Part shown: positions 53,391 to 63,841 of the stretch, piece by piece
How positions within the stretch are numbered: position 1 is the first letter of the stretch
Layout of the letters: each line of letters begins with the position of its first letter
NCBI GenBank assembly: GCA_900556485.1
Contig: USOX01000001.1
Coordinates: forward strand, 372,001 to 436,000
Direction: 5' to 3'
Source of the DNA: an uncultured Dysgonomonas sp.
Lineage (GTDB): Bacteria; Bacteroidota; Bacteroidia; Bacteroidales; Dysgonomonadaceae
DNA length: 64,000 nt
Program-made: the position numbers and the translations under genes
The notes under the pieces: model-generated
Seen by the model: only the letters and a program-made list of their open reading frames with translations
What the model was told of the DNA's origin: nothing
Databases searched by the model: none

Positions 53391-54836
53391 TTACTTATTG
53401 TTCAGATTACTATGCCTGATACCGTAGGCGAAATAGATAATAAATCCGATAACAGTCCAGCCTATCAGCCGTATCCACGTACTCCAAGGCAAGGCTACCA
53501 TTTGTGCTATACAGATAGCAGCACCCAATAGCGGAACAAACGGTACAAGCGGTGTACGGAAAGGACGTTTCAGATTCGGTTGAGTCTTGCGGAGTATCAG
53601 AATAGAAATACATACAATGGTGAAGGCCATCAGAGTTCCGATAGATACAAGTTCGCTAAGGACATGAAGGGGGAATAGTCCGGCAATCAGTCCGGTGATG
53701 ATACTGGCAAAGATAGTTGCATTGTGAGGTACTCCATGCTTGTCATGTACTTTCGAGAATACTTTCGGCAGAAGCCCATCTTTTGATATTGCATAATAGA
53801 TGCGCGACTGTCCGAGCATCATTACCAATATGACCGAACTAAGCCCCGCTATGGCTCCCAACTTGATAAAAGGGCTCAGCCATGCTAAATCAGAACCTGT
53901 ACTGTCGATTGCTAAAGCGATTGGAGCAGCTACATTCAGTTCTTTATAATTGACAATACCGGTTAGTACAGCAGTTACCGCCACATAGAGTAGTGCACAA
54001 ATCAAAAGAGAGATGAGGATTCCTTTCGGCATATCTTTCTGCGGATTCCGTGCCTCCTGTGCAGCAGTTGATAAGGCATCGAACCCGAGATAGGCGTAGA
54101 ATACGACTCCTGCGCCACGTAATATACCACTCCATCCATATTCGCCGAAATGACCTGTATTTTCTGGAATATAAGGATGCCAGTTGCCTGTATCTATGTA
54201 TGATATTCCAAAAGCGATGAATAACAGGATTACTCCGACTTTGATAACTACAATCAGGTTATTTATCAATGCCGATTGTTTGATTCCACCTATCAGGAAT
54301 GCTGAAACAACAGCGACTATAAATACTGCCGGGAAGTTGATAATACTACCTGTCCAGATCCAGCCCTCAGCTACATGGTCGAAAGTAGCAAAGGCTAGTT
54401 GGGGTGGGAGGTGTATCCCCCAATCGTTCAGCAGGCTTATCATATAGCCCGACCATCCAACTGCTACGCTTGAGCAGGCAAATAGATATTCAAGAATAAG
54501 TACCCAGCCTATAAACCAGGCCAGCACTTCTCCCATTGTGGTATAGCTATATGAATATACACTTCCGGCAACAGGTATCATAGCAGCAAACTCGGCATAA
54601 CACAACCCTGCCATAACACAGCCCAAAGCCGAAATAAGGAAAGAAATAGTAAGTGCAGGCCCTGCATAACTTGCGGCTGCTTGTCCGGTGATAACGAAAA
54701 TGCCTGTACCTACAATAGCACCTATACCTAAGGTGACTAGATTGGTTGCGGTAAGGCTTCGCCTAAGTCCATTGGAATGGCTCGATTCGCTAAGGACGGT
54801 TGTAATATCTTTTTTCTTGAATAATCTATCGAACAT
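53391..54836 (-). CDS. Amino acid permease (APC family, CAT-like)
   Basis: Inner-membrane amino-acid transporter with about 12 helices. The 481 residues begin with cytoplasmic LRRSLTATNLVTLGIGAIVGTGIFVITG near 24, the APC helix-1 substrate motif. The FVAKEARNPQKDMP-like segment appears as STAAQEARNPQKDMPKGI near 257. The CAT-like pattern suggests a cationic or broad-range amino acid, but this is not certain. The next gene (fmt) is in the same direction. Confidence 0.92.
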   Translation of the reverse strand: MFDRLFKKKDITTVLSESSHSNGLRRSLTATNLVTLGIGAIVGTGIFVITGQAAASYAGPALTISFLISALGCVMAGLCYAEFAAMIPVAGSVYSYSYTTMGEVLAWFIGWVLILEYLFACSSVAVGWSGYMISLLNDWGIHLPPQLAFATFDHVAEGWIWTGSIINFPAVFIVAVVSAFLIGGIKQSALINNLIVVIKVGVILLFIAFGISYIDTGNWHPYIPENTGHFGEYGWSGILRGAGVVFYAYLGFDALSTAAQEARNPQKDMPKGILISLLICALLYVAVTAVLTGIVNYKELNVAAPIALAIDSTGSDLAWLSPFIKLGAIAGLSSVILVMMLGQSRIYYAISKDGLLPKVFSKVHDKHGVPHNATIFASIITGLIAGLFPLHVLSELVSIGTLMAFTIVCISILILRKTQPNLKRPFRTPLVPFVPLLGAAICIAQMVALPWSTWIRLIGWTVIGFIIYFAYGIRHSNLNNK

Positions 54837-54939
54837 AATTCTTGCTATATGCTTAAGTGTGTATTATGTTTTAAACAGATTGCTTTTTGATATTGTTTGA
54901 AATAGAAAAGAGAAATTTGTGATCGAAGTAAGATTATCA

Positions 54940-55329
54940 CTATTCTGCTCTTTTGTATTTATGCCAGTTCTGATATTGGGATAGGACTAAAGAATCCTTT
55001 GTCAGAACATCTATCTGTAACTGGTTTATCTGTTTGTTATTACTGAAAAAGTTTAGCTTATAATTATGGACATTGAAAGATAGAAATGTAGTATCTTTTA
55101 TGTCGGGCATTATCTGAATACAACTGTCTTTGCTGAACAGTAGAAAAGTAAGTTCCTTTGTATAATCTACATTAATGGTATCCAGAACAGAATCATTTAC
55201 ATCGGTAAGAACCCATTTCCCTTGCAATAATTCGGTATTTACTTTATCACTATTGTAAGGAGTACAACAATAAGATATTGCTATAATAAGTAGTGAAACA
55301 ATTCCTAATTTGATCCGGACTTTATGCAT
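54940..55329 (-). CDS. Small lipoprotein, unknown function
   Basis: A 129-residue lipoprotein with signal peptide ending AISYCC (lipobox Cys at about 21-22). The rest looks like a small beta-barrel, opening LLQGKWVLTDVNDSVLD near 35, reminiscent of lipocalin-like lipoproteins (inference). It lies next to another lipoprotein gene in the same direction but 55 bp apart. Confidence 0.7.
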   Translation of the reverse strand: MHKVRIKLGIVSLLIIAISYCCTPYNSDKVNTELLQGKWVLTDVNDSVLDTINVDYTKELTFLLFSKDSCIQIMPDIKDTTFLSFNVHNYKLNFFSNNKQINQLQIDVLTKDSLVLSQYQNWHKYKRAE

Positions 55330-55384
55330 GGTTTACTTTTATATACACAAAGGTATATCTTATTTGCGTAAAAAAGAAAAGTGT

Positions 55385-56299
55385 TTAGATTTTCTCTTTC
55401 TTTTGATATGTGAATCTTGTTATCTGTCCGCTTGGAAGTTGTTGAGAGTTAACTACCCCCGAATATTCAGCTCCGATAAGGATATTATCTTCATCGAAAG
55501 TATAGTTGTATGTGATATTAGTTATGGTTACATTATCTCCTCCGGCTGAAGAGTGAGTGACAGTTATATTTTTTATGTTATTCTGGCTCTTTTCTCCCAG
55601 ATAGTCTGATATAAATACCATATTACTAAGTAACCAACATTCACCTTGTGAAATACTATATGTATTGAATGGCATTTCGTAGCAATATCCTGATATAGGA
55701 TTGTGTTCCAGGTTATCATATGTATAATTGTATTGGTAACCCAGCGAAGTATTTATTTTAGTAAGATTGTTGTTGGTATATGTATATTCTTCCCAATAGG
55801 TAGGGGCTACAGCCGGATCAGCATTTTCGTAGCGTTCTATTTTTGCCAGATGGCCTGTGGTGTTATAGGTAAAAGTGGTTAAGTCTTTTTGTTCCAGTTC
55901 TTTTTCCTCAGTAGATACATTTTCCCTATATATTACATGATAGGCTTCTGTTGCCAGATCATTGTTGTTTATTGTAACGAAAATAGTATCGTAATATTTG
56001 AGTGAACCCAGATTACGGATTTTAGAGTAAGCTATACTTTGGTTATCAACCTGGTTCACAGCTATCAGATCTCCATTTATATTATTTATTCTGGATACAG
56101 TTTCATCATCCGTATATGAGAATTGTATATCTTTTCGGTCTATAAGCCCATATTTGGTTGCAGGATATTCTACTTTTTCCAGAAGCCAGTAATACTCGAT
56201 CTCTCCTTGTTCGTGATACAGTTTTACGATATCATCGGAGCAAGAAAACAGAGAGATGGCAAAAAGTGTAATAATGCTATAAGGTGTTAAGATTTTCAT
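55385..56299 (-). CDS. Lipoprotein with beta-rich repeats, unknown function
   Basis: A 304-residue lipoprotein; signal peptide ends LFSCSDD (Cys20). The mature part is rich in Tyr, Asn and Thr, with repeated FTYNTTGHLAKIERYE and YTYTNNNLTKIN motifs (about 145-190) that resemble YD-like repeats. No catalytic motif was recognised. A surface or secreted beta structure is likely. It is divergent to the S9 peptidase gene. Confidence 0.72.
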   Translation of the reverse strand: MKILTPYSIITLFAISLFSCSDDIVKLYHEQGEIEYYWLLEKVEYPATKYGLIDRKDIQFSYTDDETVSRINNINGDLIAVNQVDNQSIAYSKIRNLGSLKYYDTIFVTINNNDLATEAYHVIYRENVSTEEKELEQKDLTTFTYNTTGHLAKIERYENADPAVAPTYWEEYTYTNNNLTKINTSLGYQYNYTYDNLEHNPISGYCYEMPFNTYSISQGECWLLSNMVFISDYLGEKSQNNIKNITVTHSSAGGDNVTITNITYNYTFDEDNILIGAEYSGVVNSQQLPSGQITRFTYQKKEKI

Positions 56300-56472
56300 G
56301 TTTTAGGCAATTATATATAATATTGTATCTTCATCAAACACTCAAAGATAATGCTTTAAGTGTTATATTGAAACATCTTTGGCTCAAAAACATATTGTTA
56401 AGAATTATTTTCTGTTTCAAAACCAACGTTCTATCTATATTACTTATCTTTATGCCAAAAATAAAAAATACA

Positions 56473-59013
56473 ATGAAATTACGTTTTATAACCTTATCTC
56501 TAAGCCTGATTTTAGCCATAGGCTTATTTTCACAGAAGAAGCAAAACTTATCCCACATTTATACGGTAGCTCCGGTTACGGTGGTAAATCCCTATATGCT
56601 GGATTCTGTTAACCTGAAAGGTAGCAAGTTTGAGGAAAAAGAATTATTAAAAATGAGTTTGACTTTTCCTGAACAGTCTGCTTTTGTTCGTCCATTGAGC
56701 GCAGATACAGCAGGATACTTTTTTGCAGAAAAACCGAAAGAGAAATCAACCTTTCAGTTATTTTCATTCTATGTCAACTCCGACAGATATGCAAAAGGCA
56801 CATTAAGAGTGACTTCGCCCTACATGTTCGAAATATATGTGGATGGTAAGTTGTCAGCTTCGAAAACCTCGAAAGAAGAACGTCTGACTTCGGGAAAAGA
56901 TGTCACAGCCTCTCTGTCTCCTTATCCGTTATCGAGCCGTGTAGTTGTTAAATTATTGGCTTCGGCAGAAGATAAAGCCTCAGTGGCTTTGAAGATTACT
57001 GTTGAAAACGAGAAGAACGATTCGCTGACAGTATTTAATACAGTGAATAACGATAAGCGCTCGGTAAACTTTACAGATATGATGTTAGGCAAACGGGTAA
57101 CTAGTGCCTCGATATCACCAGATGGTAATTATATGTTGCTCTCTATCAGAAATACGCTGGGTGTGAGTGGTGTCACTACAACAATGCTACAGGAAGTAAA
57201 AACCTCAAAACTGGTATTACTAGATAATAGCGGAAGCAAAAAGTATCTGAGATGGATGCCTAAAAGCGAACGTCTTGTATACACTACGAAAGTTGGTGAT
57301 GAAATAAATCTGGTTACAATTAATCCTGTAACAATGGAAGAGACTATATTAGCCAAAAATATTCCACAGGAAAATGTAAATATTGCTCCGGACGAAAAAA
57401 CACTATTCTATTCGAAGCAAGAAAAAGGTGAAGAAAATAAGGGCGACTTTAAATTACTAAAATCGCCGGAAGACCGTCAACCCGGTTATACAGACCGTTC
57501 ATTCATTTATCGTTACAATATAAATAATGGATTAAGCCAGCAATTGACATTTGGTACGCGATCTACTTGGCTTAACGATATCAGCTACGATTCTAAGCAG
57601 ATCATCTTTACCAAAACAGATGAAACTGTGACAGAACGTCCTTTTCGTAAATATTCAGCATATTTGTTGAATCTGGAAACCATGGAAACTGAGACTCTAT
57701 GGACAGATGAGAGCTTTGCTAGCAGAGCAATATTTTCTCCTGACGCAAAGAAAGTCCTTATTTCCGGTTCGGGTGAAGCATTTGGAGGAATTGGTTTGAA
57801 TATAGCAGAGGGACAAATAGCTAACAGCTACAATGCATTGGCTTTCATTATGGATTTATCAACAAAGAAAATAGATCCTATTACTAAAAATTTTAGCCCA
57901 AGTATCGATTATTCAGAATGGAATGCTAAAGACAATACAATTTACTTCCGCACTGCAGATAGAGATTATGTAAATGTGTATGCATACAATCCGGGTGACA
58001 AATCATTTACAAAATTACCTTTGGAAGAGGAGTCTGTTCGTAGCTTCTCTTTAGCTAATAATGCCAATTTTGCAGTTTATTATGGCGTTAGTCGTACTAA
58101 TTCGACAAGAGCTTATCTTTATGATATGAAAAGCCGTAAATCGACTTTAGTAGCCGACCCGTATAAAGAGCAATTGGATAAAATGGAATTGGGTAAAGTT
58201 GAAGACTGGAATTTTACAAATTCGGCAGGCACAACTATTCACGGAAGTTGCTATTTGCCGCCAAATTTTGACCCTACTAAAAAATATCCGATGATTGTTT
58301 ACTACTATGGTGGAACTACGCCTACTGCACGTGGATTTGAAGGGCCTTATCCTCCTCATGTGTTTGCATCGCAAGGATATGTGACCTATATAATACAACC
58401 AAGCGGAGCTATTGGCTTTGGACAAGAATTTGCAGCATTGCACGTGAATGCATGGGGTAAACGTACAGCAGAAGATATTATAGAAGGGGTAGGAGAGTTC
58501 CTTAAGGCTCATCCTTATGTAGATAGCAAGAAGATAGGTTGTGTGGGTGCTTCTTATGGCGGATTTATGACTATGTACCTGCAAACCCGTACCGATATAT
58601 TTGCTGCGGCAGTTTCGCATGCCGGTATCAGTTCTATCAGTAGCTATTGGGGCGAAGGTTATTGGGGTTATACTTATAGCAGTGGCGCTAGTGCTCATAG
58701 CTATCCTTGGAATAATCCGGATCTTTATGTGAAACAAAGTCCACTATTCAATGCAGATAAAATCAATACTCCAATATTACTTACACATGGTACTGTAGAT
58801 ACGAACGTGCCTATTGGAGAAAGTATCCAGATGTATACAGCTTTGAAAATATTAGGAAAGCCTGTTGAATTCCTTCAGGTGAAAGACGAAAATCACGGTA
58901 TTATGAACTATAAGAGACGTGTAGAATGGAATAACTCGATAATGGCTTGGTTCTCTAAATGGCTGAAAGATGATAGTAGCTGGTGGGATGGCCTTTATCC
59001 GAAAAACAAGTAA
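56473..59013 (+). CDS. S9-family serine peptidase (prolyl oligopeptidase type)
   Basis: Exported peptidase with a beta-propeller-like N-terminal region and an alpha/beta hydrolase C-terminal domain. The ATG at 56473 gives 846 residues with a signal peptide ending LFSQ. The frame is open further upstream, but that part is AT-rich and not signal-like. The catalytic triad is Ser694 (GASYGG), Asp776 (TVDTNVP) and His808 (ENHGIM). The size is larger than DPP IV-like S9 proteins, and the N-terminal region carries WD-type motifs. Substrate preference (post-proline cleavage) is inferred from the family. Confidence 0.93.
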   Translation: MKLRFITLSLSLILAIGLFSQKKQNLSHIYTVAPVTVVNPYMLDSVNLKGSKFEEKELLKMSLTFPEQSAFVRPLSADTAGYFFAEKPKEKSTFQLFSFYVNSDRYAKGTLRVTSPYMFEIYVDGKLSASKTSKEERLTSGKDVTASLSPYPLSSRVVVKLLASAEDKASVALKITVENEKNDSLTVFNTVNNDKRSVNFTDMMLGKRVTSASISPDGNYMLLSIRNTLGVSGVTTTMLQEVKTSKLVLLDNSGSKKYLRWMPKSERLVYTTKVGDEINLVTINPVTMEETILAKNIPQENVNIAPDEKTLFYSKQEKGEENKGDFKLLKSPEDRQPGYTDRSFIYRYNINNGLSQQLTFGTRSTWLNDISYDSKQIIFTKTDETVTERPFRKYSAYLLNLETMETETLWTDESFASRAIFSPDAKKVLISGSGEAFGGIGLNIAEGQIANSYNALAFIMDLSTKKIDPITKNFSPSIDYSEWNAKDNTIYFRTADRDYVNVYAYNPGDKSFTKLPLEEESVRSFSLANNANFAVYYGVSRTNSTRAYLYDMKSRKSTLVADPYKEQLDKMELGKVEDWNFTNSAGTTIHGSCYLPPNFDPTKKYPMIVYYYGGTTPTARGFEGPYPPHVFASQGYVTYIIQPSGAIGFGQEFAALHVNAWGKRTAEDIIEGVGEFLKAHPYVDSKKIGCVGASYGGFMTMYLQTRTDIFAAAVSHAGISSISSYWGEGYWGYTYSSGASAHSYPWNNPDLYVKQSPLFNADKINTPILLTHGTVDTNVPIGESIQMYTALKILGKPVEFLQVKDENHGIMNYKRRVEWNNSIMAWFSKWLKDDSSWWDGLYPKNK

Positions 59014-59022
59014 GACTGAATA

Positions 59023-59082
59023 GTTATAAATTATGGGTTATGAATAATCAGCATAAAATTGGCTGAATTCATAACCCATAAT
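59023..59082. repeat. GTTATAAATTATG-type repeat, copy B, with 16-bp hairpin
   Basis: The first 26 bases match 14611-14636 at 24 positions. ATTATGGGTTATGAAT (59030-59045) pairs exactly with ATTCATAACCCATAAT (59067-59082). It lies between the convergent S9 and TPM genes and may terminate one or both. Confidence 0.65.
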
Positions 59083-59100
59083 TCATATCTTATAATTCTC

Positions 59101-59856
59101 TTAAAAGCTTCTTCCGGCACCTCCGCCTCCAAAGCTACCTCCGCCTCCTCCGCCGAAGCTTCCACCTCCAAAGCCTCCGGAGCGTCCTCCACCGAAACCT
59201 CCACCAAACCAGGTACCACCACCTCTTCTCCCACCTGAAGAACCACTACCTCTATTGCCTTTGGTTACAATGTAAATAACTAATAGTACAAGGATAACGG
59301 TGATTATATTCATAAGAATTTCACCTGAATCATCAGAGGTGTTATCCGCTTGAAATTCTCCTGAAAGATATTGGATTATGACTTCTATAGCAGCTTTCGA
59401 AGCATTGTAATAATCACCATTTTGCAGATATGGCATCATATAGTTATCGATGATGCGTCCTACACGGGCATCTGTCAGTATATATTCTACGCCATAGCCT
59501 GTGGCTATAAAAACTTTACCTCTTTCGTTGCCTATACGTGGTTTAATCAGTATGAGTACTCCGTTATTCTTTTCTTTTTGCCCTATTCGCCAACTTTCAC
59601 CTAGTCGTGCAGCATAGTCTGATACGTCGTAACCATGCAAATCTTTGATTGTTACTACATATATCTGTGTAGAAGTACTATCATTGTAGGCACGGAGCAT
59701 CTGCTCCAGATCGGCTGATTGCGAGCTGTCGAAAATTTGGGCAAAATCATTTACCAACCTCGGTGGCGACATAGGTTTAGGTAAATCATCCTGCGCATAT
59801 ACTGATATGGATGCAAACAGAAAGAATAAGAATATCTTAAAAAAGTGTTTCATCAA
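59101..59856 (-). CDS. TPM-domain membrane protein (YgcG family)
   Basis: Exported or membrane protein of 251 residues, typically paired with LemA. Signal peptide ends VYAQ (about 21). The TPM domain spans about 35-165, with VNDFAQIFDSSQSADLEQML near 36 and GKVFIATGYGVEYIL near 112. A transmembrane segment follows (about 187-203) and then a Gly/Ser-rich tail with long runs of GG. It overlaps the lemA start codon region by four bases, and the pair is surely cotranscribed. Confidence 0.88.
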   Translation of the reverse strand: MMKHFFKIFLFFLFASISVYAQDDLPKPMSPPRLVNDFAQIFDSSQSADLEQMLRAYNDSTSTQIYVVTIKDLHGYDVSDYAARLGESWRIGQKEKNNGVLILIKPRIGNERGKVFIATGYGVEYILTDARVGRIIDNYMMPYLQNGDYYNASKAAIEVIIQYLSGEFQADNTSDDSGEILMNIITVILVLLVIYIVTKGNRGSGSSGGRRGGGTWFGGGFGGGRSGGFGGGSFGGGGGGSFGGGGAGRSF

Positions 59857-60443
59857 AATTGAACTTTAGGGGCAGATTGAGCACCTTGGTCAGCTTCGAA
59901 ATAAGCTTTTTTGTCAAAACCGAAAAGTCCTGCAAATATATTTCTAGGAAAACGACGTATATATGAATTATAATCTTTTACTTTCTCGTTAAACTTATTC
60001 CTTTCGGTCGAGATTCTATTTTCTGTACCGGCAAGTTCGTCCTGCAAAGCCATAAAGTTGGTGTTTGCTTTCAGGTCGGGATAACTTTCCTGTACCATCA
60101 TCAATCGCCCTAAAGCCGCACTTAATTGTCCCTGAGCCTGTTGGTACTTTTGCAGGTTCTCTTCCGTAAGGTCGTCTGCACTTACATTTATCTGAGTAGC
60201 TTTTGCACGGGCTTCTATCACTTCGGTCAGCGTTTGCTGTTCGTGTGTTGCATATCCTTTTACAGTTGCTACCAGATTTGGTATAAGGTCGGCACGACGC
60301 TGATATGCGTTTTGAACTTGTGCCCATTGTGACGAAACACCTTCTTCTTTTCCTACCATAGCATTATAAGATGAGCTACCCATCAGTATCCCGATGAGGA
60401 CAATAGCTCCAATTACGATAACTGCAATAATTCCTTTTTTCAT
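59853..60443 (-). CDS. LemA family protein
   Basis: A 196-residue membrane protein with an N-terminal anchor (about 5-24), then a long helical bundle with VQNAYQRRADLIPNLVATVKGYATHE at about 45-70 (the LemA signature). The C-terminus ends in a short disordered tail. LemA and TPM/YgcG genes are usual neighbours; here the TPM start overlaps its stop by four bases. The biochemical role is not known. Confidence 0.92.
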   Translation of the reverse strand: MKKGIIAVIVIGAIVLIGILMGSSSYNAMVGKEEGVSSQWAQVQNAYQRRADLIPNLVATVKGYATHEQQTLTEVIEARAKATQINVSADDLTEENLQKYQQAQGQLSAALGRLMMVQESYPDLKANTNFMALQDELAGTENRISTERNKFNEKVKDYNSYIRRFPRNIFAGLFGFDKKAYFEADQGAQSAPKVQF

Positions 60444-60602
60444 CTTTTATCTGTTTTAATTTATTAATATCTAGTATTTAAGACTAAAACAAATAGTAAA
60501 TCTTTTTGTTTGAAGGCAGTTATTAATAATGCTGATAAGGAATTGAATAATTAGAAAAAGACAGTAGCAGGAAATCTATTGTATAATGAAACATATATAA
60601 AT

Positions 60603-60630
60603 AAAAAAACGATCTCTCAGAGATCGTTTT
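60603..60630 (-). terminator. Terminator after the 118-aa gene
   Basis: AAAACGATCT (60606-60615) and AGATCGTTTT (60621-60630) are perfect arms; on minus it is followed by a T run. The gene stop is at 60651. Confidence 0.85.
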
Positions 60631-60650
60631 CTATTTTCAAAGTGCTTTTC

Positions 60651-61007
60651 TTATTTTGCAATAGCAAACACATCTTGTTGCTCAATATAAGTTTTGTTCA
60701 ATATAGTCAGATATTTTTTGTACTGATCTGTTGACAATATTGCTTTAGCATTAGCCAAATTGAAATATAGTGCATCCATTGCTGCATTTTGGTCATTTTT
60801 GATTAATGCATTTTTGAGCCTTTCTGCAGCATCGTAGAAAATCTCGCTTAATTGTTGTTTTTGTTCACTGCTGGCATCTACATAGTTTGCCACGTTATTG
60901 AATGTTGTTTGGTTGTTCAATACCCAAAGAACATTGTACTCATTGCTCGCAAAAGAGCTAAGACCGAAAGCCAATAAGGCTGTAAATAAAACTGATAACC
61001 TTTTCAT
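60651..61007 (-). CDS. Small exported protein, unknown function
   Basis: A 118-residue protein with a clear signal peptide (about 1-21, ending SSFAS). The mature part is helical, with EQKQQLSEIFYDAAERLKNA near 48 and a repeated AKAILSTDQYKKYL near 91. It resembles CpxP/Spy-type periplasmic helical proteins in pattern only (inference). It stands alone behind a candidate small-RNA terminator at 61048. Confidence 0.65.
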   Translation of the reverse strand: MKRLSVLFTALLAFGLSSFASNEYNVLWVLNNQTTFNNVANYVDASSEQKQQLSEIFYDAAERLKNALIKNDQNAAMDALYFNLANAKAILSTDQYKKYLTILNKTYIEQQDVFAIAK

Positions 61008-61047
61008 AACCTAATTTTTTAAAAACAATCTTTGATAACCATAAATA

Positions 61048-61126
61048 CACAAAAAAAAACAAAGAAAGACCAAGCGTGTCATGGTATTCTTTGTTTATTG
61101 GTATTCCTTAAATGTATAATTAATTC
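61048..61126 (-). ncRNA. Candidate ~80-nt small RNA
   Basis: On the minus strand a TACATTTG -7 element (61140-61133) is followed by about 80 nt ending in a terminator: AAACAAAGAA (61057-61066) pairs with TTCTTTGTTT (61087-61096), then a T run. It may be independent or a leader of the 118-aa gene. No RNA family was recognised; a tiny frame inside is unlikely to be coding. Confidence 0.35.
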
Positions 61127-61132
61127 ACATTA

Positions 61133-61140
61133 CAAATGTA
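61133..61140 (-). promoter_or_regulatory. -7 element of the candidate small RNA
   Basis: CAAATGTA on plus is TACATTTG on minus, an exact consensus match. It lies 126 bp upstream of the start of the 118-aa gene. Confidence 0.45.
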
Positions 61141-61251
61141 AGTATAATATTTGAAGTGAAATAATTTTATAAGAAAATTTTACATAAAATGTATCTATAT
61201 GATATATATGAATATTATATTGTGTTATTTTGATCTAATTTTTATTAAAAG

Positions 61252-61294
61252 AAAGGCATCCGTAAACCACCGCAACGGTAGTAGGGATGCCTTT
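61252..61294 (-). terminator. maeB terminator
   Basis: AAAGGCATCC (61252-61261) pairs with GGATGCCTTT (61285-61294), with a T-rich run on minus. It lies 21 bp past the maeB stop. Confidence 0.82.
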
Positions 61295-61314
61295 ATAAGG
61301 TCTATATTATGGTT

Positions 61315-63600
61315 TTATATCTTATAGTTGTTTCCGTTGGCAATTGCATCTACTACAGCTACTGCTGTCAGGTTGATAATATCTCTGACCGAACTTTCTA
61401 TATCAGTAAAGTGTACAGGTTTACGTAGTCCCATTTGTATAGGACCAAGGCTTTCGCCTCCGATACCCATTTCCATCAACAGTTTGCTACATATATTGGC
61501 CGAGCTTAGGTTAGGGAATATCAGTGTATTTACATCTTTTCCTCTCAACGTATTGAAAGGGAATGTTTTGTCTCTGAGTTCCTTATTCATAGCAAAGTTG
61601 AGTTGCATCTCGCCGTCTATTGTTATTTCCGGATGGTTTTCGTGGAAATATTTGATAGCATTGGCTATACTCTTAGGGCTACCGTTGTCATCAGCTCCAT
61701 AGTTAGAGAACGAAAGCATTGCCATTACAGGTTCGGTTGCAAAATACTTAACAGCATCGTGAGTCAGTTTAACTATTTCTTCCAATACATTTTCTTCCGG
61801 CCATCTATTTATAAGTGTATCAGCAAGAAAGTACGGGCCTTTTTTAGTTTGTACAATATGCATAGCTGCAAAATGCTCATATTCGTCGCGTACGCCTATC
61901 ACTTCCAATGCCGTGCGCGAAAACTCCCTATAGTGACTGTACACACCGGTAATAACGGCATCAGCATCTCCTGTTTCCACCATCATCATACCAAAGTAGT
62001 TACGGTCGCTCATCTTTTCGAAGGCTTCCTGATAGCGTATCCCTTCGCGTGCTTTTTTCTCGCTGAGAATCTGTGCATAACGTCCCCTGCGTACATCTTC
62101 GCTGATATTGCGATGGTCTATGATTTCTATACCATTTAGTTCCAGCCCGTTTTCCTGTGCAATATGTCGGATACGGTCGGCACTACCTAGTAAGATAGGG
62201 TGGCATATACCATCTTTATGTGCAAATATGGCAGCCTTTATCATATTGATATGGTTACCTTCACAGTAAACAACACGTTTCGGATTGCTTTTGGCAAGGT
62301 TGGTCAAACGATGTATCAATTTGTTACTATATCCCAGATTTTCTGCCAGTTTATCTTCATAAGCATCCCAATCGGTAATTGTTTTTCGGGCAACACCACT
62401 TTCTATTGCAGCTTTAGCTACTGCTGTAGATACCGTAGGGAGGAGCCTCGGATCGAGTGGTTTAGGAATAATATACTCTTTACCAAAATAGAGGCGGTTT
62501 ATTTCGTAAGCTGCATTAATCACATCAGGTACAGGCTCTTTAGCCAGATCGGCTATTGCCCGTGTAGCCGCCATTTTCATAGCTTCGTTTATTCCGGTAG
62601 CTCTCACGTCTAATGCCCCTCTAAAGATATAAGGGAATCCCAATACATTATTTACCTGATTAGGATAATCGGAACGTCCTGTGGCAAAAATAATATCGTC
62701 GCGCGATGCCATTGCATCCTCATAAGATATTTCAGGGTTTGGATTGGCTAGGGCAAATACAATAGGGGTACTGTTCATCTTACGTACCATATCTATTGTA
62801 AGCACGCCGGCAGTAGACAAGCCAAGGAATACATCTGCTCCTTCCATAGCCTGATCGAGTGTAGTGATGTCGCTGTCGATAGCAAAGCATTTTTTCGATT
62901 CGCTGAGGTTTGTCCTTCTGGTGGTTATCACACCTTTGCTATCACACATGATTATATTTTCTTTCTGCACGCCAAACTTCATATATAAGTTGGTACATGC
63001 TATAGCCGATGCTCCGGCACCATTTACCACAAGTTTGATTTTAGCAATGTCTTTTTTTGCTACATCTAATGCATTGAGTAGAGCAGCTGCAGAAATTATC
63101 GCTGTTCCGTGCTGGTCGTCGTGCATAACCGGAATGTCAAGTTCTTCTTTCAGCCTCTTTTCTATTTCGAAACATTCGGGTGCTTTTATATCTTCCAGAT
63201 TAATTCCTCCGAATGTAGGAGATATAGCTTTTACTGTCTGGATAAATTTTTCCGGATCTTTTTCATCTATTTCTATGTCGAAAACATCTATTCCTGCAAA
63301 TATCTTGAATAGTAATCCTTTACCTTCCATTACAGGTTTTCCGGCAATAGCCCCGATATCACCCAGCCCTAATACGGCTGTCCCGTTAGATATAACAGCT
63401 ACCAGATTACCTTTTGCTGTATAGTCATAAGCTGTTTGCGGGTCTTTTTCAATTTCCAGACAAGGTTCGGCGACTCCCGGAGAGTATGCCAGCGATAGGT
63501 CTGTTTGTGTACTGTGAGGTTTTGATGGAACAACCTCAATTTTTCCAGGTCTGCCTGATGAATGGTATTTCAAGGCGGCTTCTTTTGTTACTTTCGGCAT
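61315..63600 (-). CDS. maeB: NADP-dependent malic enzyme
   Basis: Oxidative decarboxylation of malate to pyruvate, supplying NADPH. The 761 residues match MaeB-type enzymes: an N-terminal malic domain (about 10-150), an NAD(P)-binding domain (about 165-400, with [12 protein letters not shown] near 190), and a C-terminal phosphotransacetylase-like domain (about 430-755) that is thought to be regulatory. The start [22 protein letters not shown] is typical. It has its own terminator and stands alone. Confidence 0.95.
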   Translation of the reverse strand: MPKVTKEAALKYHSSGRPGKIEVVPSKPHSTQTDLSLAYSPGVAEPCLEIEKDPQTAYDYTAKGNLVAVISNGTAVLGLGDIGAIAGKPVMEGKGLLFKIFAGIDVFDIEIDEKDPEKFIQTVKAISPTFGGINLEDIKAPECFEIEKRLKEELDIPVMHDDQHGTAIISAAALLNALDVAKKDIAKIKLVVNGAGASAIACTNLYMKFGVQKENIIMCDSKGVITTRRTNLSESKKCFAIDSDITTLDQAMEGADVFLGLSTAGVLTIDMVRKMNSTPIVFALANPNPEISYEDAMASRDDIIFATGRSDYPNQVNNVLGFPYIFRGALDVRATGINEAMKMAATRAIADLAKEPVPDVINAAYEINRLYFGKEYIIPKPLDPRLLPTVSTAVAKAAIESGVARKTITDWDAYEDKLAENLGYSNKLIHRLTNLAKSNPKRVVYCEGNHINMIKAAIFAHKDGICHPILLGSADRIRHIAQENGLELNGIEIIDHRNISEDVRRGRYAQILSEKKAREGIRYQEAFEKMSDRNYFGMMMVETGDADAVITGVYSHYREFSRTALEVIGVRDEYEHFAAMHIVQTKKGPYFLADTLINRWPEENVLEEIVKLTHDAVKYFATEPVMAMLSFSNYGADDNGSPKSIANAIKYFHENHPEITIDGEMQLNFAMNKELRDKTFPFNTLRGKDVNTLIFPNLSSANICSKLLMEMGIGGESLGPIQMGLRKPVHFTDIESSVRDIINLTAVAVVDAIANGNNYKI

Positions 63601-63841
63601 GGCTCTAAAAATTTAAGCTATTTTAGTATTGAGTCCGGGGGTAAAGTTACGAAAAAGGAAATCGATATGTCAAATTTTACACAATCATTTTGTATGGTTA
63701 TGTTTGTTTTTTAACATAATCTTTGTTGTATTTGGGGTTTTTGGTGTCTTATAATATGTGCTTATCTTTCAAAATGTCAATATTGCGTCTTTCGAAAGTA
63801 ATCTGAAGTCTACATTGTGGTGAGTCCTGATAATTGAAATA

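Larger units (their letters stand above)
61008..61314. other. Intergenic region between maeB and the 118-aa gene
   Basis: About 300 bp holding the maeB terminator (61252-61294) and a separate terminator-like hairpin (61048-61096) with a -7 element at 61133. The latter pair could make a short RNA. No coding sequence is supported. Confidence 0.6.

Noticed and set aside
59031..59246. Val/Glu/Ala-rich minus-strand frame at the end of the TPM gene
   Set aside because: It is another reading of the Gly-rich tail of the TPM gene, in a different frame.
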